From CALBZH01 sp964538515 (GTDB taxonomy: Bacteria; Desulfobacterota; Syntrophobacteria; Syntrophobacterales; Syntrophobacteraceae), in contig CAZIEW010000040.1 of NCBI GenBank assembly GCA_964538515.1, positions 1 through 47,883 on the forward strand: DNA of 47,883 bases, given 5' to 3'. The notes below the pieces were generated by a model. That model was not told the DNA's origin, searched no databases, and was given only the letters and a program-made list of their open reading frames with translations. Below are positions 16,675 through 23,256 of the stretch, piece after piece (the stretch's first letter is position 1; every line of letters begins with the position of its first letter). Made by a program: the position numbers and the translations under genes.

Positions 16675-17019
16675 TTAGAAGAAGTTGAGCTGGTAGAGCT
16701 GAAAGATCTCCTCCTCTTCGTCTTCGAGCAGGATGCGGACCGGCTTGACTCCCACGGGACACTGGTAGTTGACAGATGAGCCAAACAGCCGGCAGATGAG
16801 GGGGCGAGCCGGATAAACGGTGCAGCCCGTTTCGCACACGTACGGGCAGGTGTGGCCCTGCGCCTCGCCGATCTCCCTGCCGTTCGCCCGAAGAAAGGCC
16901 TTCAGCCGCTCGTCTTCCACTTTCGTTCTCGAAGGCACCCCGAAATTGCGACAGCACTCGGTGCAGCCGGGGGGACAGTTGACGTCGGGTATCAGGGTGT
17001 AGAGGTCTTCAATGTCCAT
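16675..17019 (-). CDS. YkgJ-family cysteine-cluster protein
   Basis: A 114-residue protein with the UPF0153/YkgJ cysteine pattern: CPPGCTECCRNFG, CPYVCETGCTVYPARPLICR and a last Cys in NYQCPVG. These cysteines probably bind zinc or an iron-sulfur cluster. The biochemical role of the family is not settled. It starts at 17019 after AAAGGAAG. It is convergent with the zinc-ribbon gene (29-bp gap) and lies upstream of nothing on its strand within the block; the next minus-strand gene upstream is dnaE2, which ends at 17160. Confidence 0.85.
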   Translation of the reverse strand: MDIEDLYTLIPDVNCPPGCTECCRNFGVPSRTKVEDERLKAFLRANGREIGEAQGHTCPYVCETGCTVYPARPLICRLFGSSVNYQCPVGVKPVRILLEDEEEEIFQLYQLNFF

Positions 17020-17159
17020 GCTGGCAGGTACTTCCTTTCCTACTCTGTGGAGCTTGTGACTCAGTTACGGATTGAGCTCCGGGTGAAAAAGCCTTGGGGC
17101 TGCCTGATCCCCGGTTGTTTGATCTGCCGGTTTCAACTCCTGAGCCGAAGCCGCCCCCT

Positions 17160-20100
17160 CTATACTGCAAGCCGCCGCCCTTGGGAAGCGGCCAGTTCGG
17201 ACACCTGGAGCGCAGTGACGCTCACTGCGCCGAATTCACTTTCCACCTTCCCGTAAAGCAAATACCCCCGCCCCATGTCCACGCGTCGGCAGAACCGCTG
17301 GAACTCCTTGGGGAAAAAGACCGTCTCGTAAATGGCCGTTTCGTCCTCGAAGGAAACGAGCTCCATGAAATCGCCCCCCTTCGTCATCACTTCCTTCCTC
17401 GTCACCGGCCAGCCCAGCAGCCAGACTCGCTTTCCAACGTGCAGCGGCAGCTCGGAGGCTTTCACGATGTGCTGGGGGAGGCTCCGTACGGATTCTGCAT
17501 AAAGAGCGAGCGGATGGGCGGAAAGGACCAGGCCAAGGACTTCCATTTCCTGCTGCCATGCCTGGCGCGGGGTCAGGTCACGGAGAGCTGGGACGGCGGT
17601 ATCCGGACGAGAAAAGGGCAGAGGAAGGCTACCGGCTCCGGCCCGGCCCCTTCGGTTGATCCAGGATTCCACGAGCCAAAGCCGTTGCGGCCGGTTCAAA
17701 CGCGAGCTCCCGGCTGCGATCGTCGCTGGCTGGTCGATGGATGCATCGAGAGCACGAATTTCTTGGGAGGAACGGTGCAGCGCCCGCTCTAGGGGCAGGT
17801 TGTCCAACGCCCCGCTCTTGACGAGCACGGCGGCCTCGGCTCCCTGCAGGGCAACCCGGCTCAGGAAATCTTCCATGGATCGAAAAGGGCCGTTCCTCTG
17901 ACGCTCTTCGCCCAGTTTTTCGAGCGTCTCCCGACGGATGTCTCGGAGCTGCTGCCACCCCATCCGGATCACACCGTCGTTTCCGCGGTAGTGCCATTCG
18001 CTTTCATTGGCGTCCGGTCCCAGCACCGAGATGCCCATGCGCCGGGCTTCCGAGATGTAGGCCAGGGTGCTGTAATACCCTCCGCCGTTGCTGATGACCG
18101 CCGCCATGAACTCGGCCGGATGGTGCACCTTGAGATAGGCCGACTTGAAGCTCACCAGGGCGTAGGACGCCGAGTGGGGCTTGCAGAAGGAGTATCCGGC
18201 GAACGAAAGAAACATTTCCCAGACCGCTCGAATCACGTCTTCTGAAACCCCGCGCCGGGTGCACCCTTCAAAGAACCGGCGACGATAGTCCTGGAGCTGC
18301 TCGCTGCTCTTCTTGCTGATCACCTTGCGTACGCCATCGGCTTCCCCCCAGCTGAATCCCGCAAGCGCCATGGCCACCTGGACCACGTCTTCCTGGTAAA
18401 CCAGCACCCCGTAGGTTTCCGAAAGGATGTCGCCCAGGCTGGGGTGGATGGGCTGATAAGGCTTTCCGTGCAGACGCTCGATGTACTCCCGGATATACCG
18501 ATTGGCCGCGGGCCGGATGATGGACGAATGGATCACGAGGTGCTCAAAATCCCCGCGCTGGGTCTTTTGCTGCAGCTGCCGCATGGCGGGCGATTCGACG
18601 TAGAAGACTCCCATGGTCTCGCCCCGTCGGATGAGATCCTGCGTTGCAGGGTCGTCCAGCGGGTTGAAGAGGGCGTAATCGATGACCTTGCCCGTGTTGT
18701 TTCTCACGGCGGCCAGGGTGTCCCGGATGACGGCAAGAGACCGGTTGCCCAGGAGATCGATTTTGACGAGCCCCGCCGTTTCCGTCTGGTCTTTCTCCCA
18801 CTGGATGATCTGCATTCCCTTGGCGCTCCGCTGCACCGGCACATGCCGGGAAACCCGGTCCGGAGCCAGGATGATGCCGCCGCAGTGGACGGAAAGGTGC
18901 CGGGGCAGGGATTCGAGGCGGCTCGCCAGTTGGAAGATCTCGGGCCAGGGCGGGTCGAGCGCCACACCCCGGAACTTGGGATGGTGCGCGACGCGGGCCC
19001 CGATACGGGTCGGGTCCGTCCAATGACTCATCCGGCGGGTCATCTCCTTGATCTCCGCCGCCGGAATTCCGTAGACCTTCGCCACTTCCCGCACGGCGGC
19101 TCGCGCCCCGAACCCCACGTGGTTCGCCACCGCCGCCATCCGCTCGGGGCTGTAGTGGCGCAGCAGCTCCTCGGACAAGGCGTCCCGCTCGTCCCAGGGG
19201 AAATCGACGTCGATGTCCGGAGGATCCTTGCGCTCGGGGTTGAGAAAGCGCCCGAAAAGAAGCCGGTGCCGGATGGGGTCCACATGGGTGATCCCGAGAA
19301 GATAGCTCACCAGGCTGGCCGCGCCGCTTCCCCGGCCGCAGTGGATGGGACGGCGTCCGACGATGTCGGCCACCACGAGAAAATAATCCACGTAGCCTTT
19401 GGCCCGGATCAGCTCCAGCTCCTCGGTAAGCCGGGATTCGATGGCGTCGTTGGTGTCGCCGTACCGCCAGTCGATCCCTTTGCGGCATTTTGTGAGCAGC
19501 AGCTCGAAGTGATCGGCCGCCTGGTCCTGGTAGTGGGGGAAGACCAGGCGAAAATGGTCCCAGGCCGTGTAGCAGCTTCGGGCGAGCTTGACCGTGCTGC
19601 TCAGGGCTTCCGGGGAATTCGGGAAATGGGCGGCCATGACCGGGGGCGGCTTCAGCCACTGATCCGGCTGCACCAGCTCCTGCGAAGGAACCGTGCTCAG
19701 AGTCGCGTTGCAGTCGATCGTCCGAGCCAGGCGGTGGAGCGCATAATCGTCCGGATGTGCGAAATAGACCTGGTTGGTGGCCACGGGGGGCAGATCGAGC
19801 TCCCGTGCCAGCGCCAGCGCTTGCCGCCCCCGGGATCCCGGAGTCACCTCCACCCAGCACTCGACCCGCGACCGCAAGGCTTTCAAAAGCGATGGATCGC
19901 TGCTCAGCAAGGCCACGTCAGATCCCGCTTCGGGAAGGCTCGCCGCCAGGGAGAACCGCTCATCGAGATGGCGCCGCGTCGTGCAGTCGCTCAGGATTTC
20001 GTAGCCTTTGGAGCTTTTGGCCAGCAGGACCGCCGACTCGGCCTTCGTTTGCAGGTAAACCCCCACGACGGGCTGAATCCGATAGTTGCGGGCCGCTTCC

Positions 20101-20279
20101 AGGAAGCGGATCAACCCGTAAAACCCGTTCGTGTCGGTGAGAGCGAGGTATTCACAGCCCGAGGCGGCGGCCGTCCGGCACAGCGTCTCCACCGAGCTCA
20201 CGCCCCGCATCATGGAATAGTGCGAATGGACGTGGAGATGGACGAAAGAGGGTGGGCTTGCGACGGGGGGCGATCTCAT
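17160..20279 (-). CDS. dnaE2: Error-prone DNA polymerase III alpha subunit (DnaE2/ImuC type)
   Basis: A 1039-residue C-family polymerase. The PHP domain starts HLHVHSHYSMMRG; the palm has HCGRGSGAASLVSYLLGITH and the catalytic PDIDVDFPWDERD; KPHSASYAL and a C-terminal OB fold (WLLGWPVTRKEV) follow. The length (replicative DnaE is about 1160) and the lexA/Y-family neighbourhood indicate the SOS translesion form, which extends from lesions as part of a mutasome. ATG 20279 has GGAG upstream. It is separated from the Y-family gene by a toxin-antitoxin pair, so it may be expressed by readthrough or from its own promoter in the 93-bp gap. Confidence 0.93.
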   Translation of the reverse strand: MRSPPVASPPSFVHLHVHSHYSMMRGVSSVETLCRTAAASGCEYLALTDTNGFYGLIRFLEAARNYRIQPVVGVYLQTKAESAVLLAKSSKGYEILSDCTTRRHLDERFSLAASLPEAGSDVALLSSDPSLLKALRSRVECWVEVTPGSRGRQALALARELDLPPVATNQVYFAHPDDYALHRLARTIDCNATLSTVPSQELVQPDQWLKPPPVMAAHFPNSPEALSSTVKLARSCYTAWDHFRLVFPHYQDQAADHFELLLTKCRKGIDWRYGDTNDAIESRLTEELELIRAKGYVDYFLVVADIVGRRPIHCGRGSGAASLVSYLLGITHVDPIRHRLLFGRFLNPERKDPPDIDVDFPWDERDALSEELLRHYSPERMAAVANHVGFGARAAVREVAKVYGIPAAEIKEMTRRMSHWTDPTRIGARVAHHPKFRGVALDPPWPEIFQLASRLESLPRHLSVHCGGIILAPDRVSRHVPVQRSAKGMQIIQWEKDQTETAGLVKIDLLGNRSLAVIRDTLAAVRNNTGKVIDYALFNPLDDPATQDLIRRGETMGVFYVESPAMRQLQQKTQRGDFEHLVIHSSIIRPAANRYIREYIERLHGKPYQPIHPSLGDILSETYGVLVYQEDVVQVAMALAGFSWGEADGVRKVISKKSSEQLQDYRRRFFEGCTRRGVSEDVIRAVWEMFLSFAGYSFCKPHSASYALVSFKSAYLKVHHPAEFMAAVISNGGGYYSTLAYISEARRMGISVLGPDANESEWHYRGNDGVIRMGWQQLRDIRRETLEKLGEERQRNGPFRSMEDFLSRVALQGAEAAVLVKSGALDNLPLERALHRSSQEIRALDASIDQPATIAAGSSRLNRPQRLWLVESWINRRGRAGAGSLPLPFSRPDTAVPALRDLTPRQAWQQEMEVLGLVLSAHPLALYAESVRSLPQHIVKASELPLHVGKRVWLLGWPVTRKEVMTKGGDFMELVSFEDETAIYETVFFPKEFQRFCRRVDMGRGYLLYGKVESEFGAVSVTALQVSELAASQGRRLAV

Positions 20280-20372
20280 GAGGGCTCCATGATTTGCTCA
20301 CTGCACGGTATCCGGGGGCTGCTTCCAAAACGGAGCCGGAGCCTATCTCGAACAAGTCATACCGAGTGAGGG

Positions 20373-20648
20373 CTATCGGTTTTCCCGTGTATGCCACAGG
20401 CGCAGCACAAAGATAGTCGATCCTTGGATTTCGTAACGTACTTCATACTGTCCGACCAAGATCCGACGAACTTCGCGCGGCTCGAATTCATCGAGCTTCT
20501 CGCCGATCCGGGGATGCTCCAAAAGACGACGCGAAGCTGCTGTCAGCGATTGTACTGCGCGCACGGCAGCCCCTTTGTTAACTGGAGACAGGAAATCGTG
20601 GAGTCGTGCCAAATCGGAGAGAGCCTTGCTGGTCCATTTCACTTCCAT
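20373..20648 (-). CDS. ParE/RelE-family toxin
   Basis: A 91-residue protein with the ParE fold pattern: MEVKWTSKALSDLARLHDFL, RLLEHPRIGEKL, REVRRILVGQYEVRYEIQGS and a C-terminal IFVLRLWHTRE. ParE toxins usually poison gyrase, whereas RelE relatives cleave mRNA. The LWHTRENR ending is usual for ParE-type. Its ATG overlaps the antitoxin stop by one base (TGATG), indicating translational coupling. The pair lies between imuB-like and dnaE2 genes. Confidence 0.88.
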   Translation of the reverse strand: MEVKWTSKALSDLARLHDFLSPVNKGAAVRAVQSLTAASRRLLEHPRIGEKLDEFEPREVRRILVGQYEVRYEIQGSTIFVLRLWHTRENR

Positions 20649-20908
20649 CAGCGGGGTACCGGCAACGGGTTGTCGGTATCAAGGCTAGCGGCCCACGCTT
20701 CTACGGCGTGCTGGTCGATGACGTGTCCCGCATCGACATCCGCCAACGCCTCCAGCGTCAATCGTCGACGTTCTTCCTCCTGTTGGATCCAAGCGGACAA
20801 TGCCTGCTTGATGATCCAACCGCGAGAGCGCTCGAGCCGAGTGGCCAACTCATCCACTTTCTCTGCCAGCTCCAAAGGAACATGCGCAGTTAACACCTTG
20901 GTGCTCAT
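20648..20908 (-). CDS. Ribbon-helix-helix antitoxin
   Basis: An 86-residue protein. Residues about 1-45 are a CopG/ParD-like ribbon-helix-helix (TAHVPLELAEKVDELATRLE followed by RSRGWIIKQAL), which binds operator DNA as a dimer. The C-terminal half is acidic and would wrap the toxin. ATG 20908 follows AAGGAGAACGTGA. It has its own promoter with a palindrome over the -35 box (20974-21004). Confidence 0.87.
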   Translation of the reverse strand: MSTKVLTAHVPLELAEKVDELATRLERSRGWIIKQALSAWIQQEEERRRLTLEALADVDAGHVIDQHAVEAWAASLDTDNPLPVPR

Positions 20909-20973
20909 TCACGTTCTCCTTCTTTCAATGCGGTCCGACGCCATAGGTGTTTACTCATTTTGGTGCAATAATA

Positions 20974-21002
20974 ATCATAACGATTAACTTTGATCGAATC
21001 AA
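20974..21002 (-). promoter_or_regulatory. Promoter of the toxin-antitoxin pair
   Basis: On the minus strand, TTGATT (21002-20997), a 17-bp spacer and TATGAT (20979-20974). The -35 box lies inside the palindrome CTTTGATCGAATCAAAG (20988-21004), which has perfect 7-bp arms and a 3-bp centre. This is a good candidate for the antitoxin operator. The start of the antitoxin is about 65 bp downstream. Confidence 0.65.
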
Positions 21003-21004
21003 AG
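20988..21004. promoter_or_regulatory. Palindromic operator candidate
   Basis: CTTTGAT-CGA-ATCAAAG, perfect 7-bp arms, overlapping the -35 box of the toxin-antitoxin promoter. Probable binding site of the ribbon-helix-helix antitoxin (inferred from position). Confidence 0.55.
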
Positions 21005-21044
21005 CGTAAAAACACCAAATAGGTGATCCGTTCTTGCCCACCGC

Positions 21045-22208
21045 TTAAAACAGCGCCACCCGGCCCCAGGAAAGTGATTCCCGGCCGAAGCGCCGGCGGA
21101 CGCGGTCCAGGGCCATCTGGATTCGTCGGTCCGTCTCTCGGGCGGTTTCTTCCCAGGAAAAGAGCGACATCTGACGGAGAGGCATGGAGAAGTCGGAAAA
21201 CTCCACTGCGATGCGGCGCACCGCCACCCGCCGCTGCACCAGTCGGGAGAAGGCGGCCTGCAGGATCCGGAAGAGCCGCTGGTCCACATGGATCGCCATG
21301 GGCGTCAGGCTGCGCTGCGCTTGAACGGTTTTACCGTCCGCATAGCGCACCTCCAGCGTGAGCGAGCCCGGGTACCGGTTAAGCGACCGCAGGGTCCATC
21401 CCGCATCCTCGGCCTGCTGCAGCAACAGAGCTTCCAACCGCTCCCGGTCGATTTCATCCCGCTCCAGCTGGCGCACAAAGCTCAAACGGGATTCCTTGTT
21501 GAAGGGGACCACCGGCGTGACGTCGATTCCCCGTGCGAGGCGCAGCAACCGGGCCCCCGTTTTGCCGAAAACGCCGTACAGGGACGCCGCCGGGAGCGCC
21601 GCCAGCTCCCCGATGCGCTGGATGTTGAAATCCGAAAGACGCGCCGACGTCTTCTGGCCGACCCCGGGGAGAAAGGTGACGGGGAGGGGAGACAGAAAGG
21701 ACGCTTCAGACCCTTGGAAAACCACGCTCAAATCACCGGGGACCACGCAATGGGCCGCCACCTGGCTGACCAGCTTGTTCGGTCCCAGCCCCGTCCGCGC
21801 CGCCAGCGACCGCCGATCCGCAAGGGCGCGCTGCACGCGGCAGGCCGCATCCGTTCCCGGACCCCACAGCCTCCGGGTCCCCGTGAGATCGACGAAATAG
21901 TGACCCGGAAACGTCCCTTCCACCGTGGGCGAAAACCGCTCCAGCTCCTCCAGGACCCGCTCGTGCTGCTCCCGGTAAAAGCGCGTGTCCGGAGGCAGGT
22001 GCATCAGCCGGCGGCACAGGCGGCGCGCAAGCCCCAAGGGCATCCCCTCGGAAATCCCTTCGGATCGGGCGATCCCGTTGACTCCCTGCACAATGGCACG
22101 CGGCCCTTGCTCCGCCAGGGCCAGGGGTTTTTTTTTCAGCTCCGGGCGCCGCAGCATTTCCAGCGTGGCGTAAAAATCGGGAATGTCCAAATGGGTGATG
22201 TCGCGCAT
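21045..22208 (-). CDS. ImuB-like Y-family DNA polymerase homolog
   Basis: A 387-residue Y-family protein. The first acidic motif is present (THLDIPDFYATLE, Asp8), but where active enzymes have SxDE the sequence reads FPGHYFVDLTG (100-110), with Gly102/His103 in place of the Asp-Glu pair. The rest keeps the Y-family layout: TGLGPNKLVSQVA and LPGVGQKTSARL (HhH), then a little-finger domain. A clamp-binding pentapeptide QMSLF is at 346-350. These features fit ImuB, the non-catalytic hub linking DnaE2 to the sliding clamp. ATG 22208 follows GAAGGG; a TTG at 22223 would overlap the lexA stop. It directly follows lexA. No ImuA is present. Confidence 0.85.
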   Translation of the reverse strand: MRDITHLDIPDFYATLEMLRRPELKKKPLALAEQGPRAIVQGVNGIARSEGISEGMPLGLARRLCRRLMHLPPDTRFYREQHERVLEELERFSPTVEGTFPGHYFVDLTGTRRLWGPGTDAACRVQRALADRRSLAARTGLGPNKLVSQVAAHCVVPGDLSVVFQGSEASFLSPLPVTFLPGVGQKTSARLSDFNIQRIGELAALPAASLYGVFGKTGARLLRLARGIDVTPVVPFNKESRLSFVRQLERDEIDRERLEALLLQQAEDAGWTLRSLNRYPGSLTLEVRYADGKTVQAQRSLTPMAIHVDQRLFRILQAAFSRLVQRRVAVRRIAVEFSDFSMPLRQMSLFSWEETARETDRRIQMALDRVRRRFGRESLSWGRVALF

Positions 22209-22219
22209 GGAATCGCCCT

Positions 22220-22849
22220 TCAAGACGATTGGCCCCGAAACGATCGCTGCCGATAGTGCCGCAGCAGCCCCACCACCGTTCCGACAATTTCCACCTCGTC
22301 GGCCGCCACCCGGATCGGTGCCATCTGGCTGTTGGCGGGCCGAAGCTCGATCTCCCGCTCCCCGAGCCGGTAAAACTTCTTGACCGTCGCTTCCCCGCGC
22401 ACCAGGGCGATGACCGTCTGGCCGTTTTCCGCGTGGGGCTTCTTGGCAATGATCAAAATGTCACCTTCCCGGATTCCCTCATCGATCATGGAATCTCCCC
22501 GGACTCGAAGCGCGAAGTTGTCTCCGCTTCCCAGAAAGCTTTCTGGAACTTCGATCGATTCCGGCACCTCCACGGCCTCGATGGGAATCCCCGCCGCAAC
22601 GACCCCCAAAAAAGGAATCGAAACACTCCCCGACCGCAGAGGCAGCAGCTCCAGGGCTCGCTTGCGATTGCTCCAGGGACTTTGCAAGACCCCGCGCTGC
22701 TCAAGCTGCTTCAGATGCTTGGCAACGCCGTTCAAGGAGCGAAAGCCCAGGTTTTTTCGAATTTCCTCGTAGGAGGGAGCCCGCCCGTGACGGTCCATGT
22801 ATTCTCGGACGAAACGGTAGACTCTCTCCTGGGCCGGAGTCAGCAGCAT
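22220..22849 (-). CDS. lexA: LexA repressor
   Basis: A 209-residue SOS repressor/self-protease. The winged HTH is residues 1-70 (LTPAQERVYRFVREYMDRHG, APSYEEIRKNLGF). The cleavage site is Ala86-Gly87 in GVVAAGIPI. The catalytic Ser120 is in VRGDSMIDEGI and Lys157 in GEATVKKF. RecA filaments trigger self-cleavage, freeing SOS genes. ATG 22849 is chosen because AAAGGAG lies 9 nt upstream; the frame extends further but without a ribosome site. It is the first gene of the SOS block, with the ImuB-like start 11 bp after its stop. Confidence 0.96.
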   Translation of the reverse strand: MLLTPAQERVYRFVREYMDRHGRAPSYEEIRKNLGFRSLNGVAKHLKQLEQRGVLQSPWSNRKRALELLPLRSGSVSIPFLGVVAAGIPIEAVEVPESIEVPESFLGSGDNFALRVRGDSMIDEGIREGDILIIAKKPHAENGQTVIALVRGEATVKKFYRLGEREIELRPANSQMAPIRVAADEVEIVGTVVGLLRHYRQRSFRGQSS

Positions 22850-22954
22850 GGGTTGTGCTCCTTTCTGTTGCCGTGCGTGGACGCGCTGAGACGAGGTCTC
22901 CGGTACGTTGCGCCCTGCCTGAAAAAGGGCGGAGCGGCGTGAGGAGGTCATCTC

Positions 22955-22983
22955 AAAATAGGTGAAGAAAAGGTGAAAGTCAA
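22955..22983 (-). promoter_or_regulatory. lexA promoter
   Basis: On the minus strand, TTGACT (22983-22978), a 17-bp spacer and TATTTT (22960-22955), about 105 bp upstream of lexA. The spacer contains two GGTGAA copies (plus strand, 22961-22966 and 22972-22977) spaced 11 bp apart, a possible repressor site. Confidence 0.65.
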
Positions 22984-23256
22984 GTGGCAATCTGCCGTCG
23001 AGAGAAGCGCTCCTAAAATCCAATCGTCCGCAAAACCGCTTTGCCACCTTGCTGTCATCTGCTATAAAATTGATCAGATTTATACTCAACAACGATGTGA
23101 TAAATCAGTACCGGGGGATCGCTCGAGCCTGGAGGGGGAGCCTGCGAGTGCCCGTTGTCGCGCTCTTGCCTCATCTCACGCCAACCCTCCGCCATGCGGA
23201 GAAGCATCTCGAGTCCCCGTGCCGTTCCTACCCTCGATCTTCGGTGAAGGATGACC

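Noticed and set aside
18544..19860. A 438-codon minus-strand frame inside dnaE2
   Set aside because: It is an out-of-frame shadow with Gly/Ala/Arg/Pro-biased composition and no family motif.
18444..20369. A 641-codon plus-strand frame opposite dnaE2
   Set aside because: It is antisense to a gene with complete polymerase motifs; its Pro/Arg/His/Gly-rich low-complexity composition is the usual shadow of GC-rich coding DNA.
20388..20972. The toxin-antitoxin pair as part of a larger prophage or genomic island
   Set aside because: No integrase, transposase or phage gene is nearby and the flanking SOS genes look intact.
21288..22256. A long plus-strand frame opposite the ImuB-like gene
   Set aside because: It is antisense to a gene with clear Y-family motifs and is rich in Arg/Gln/Pro.
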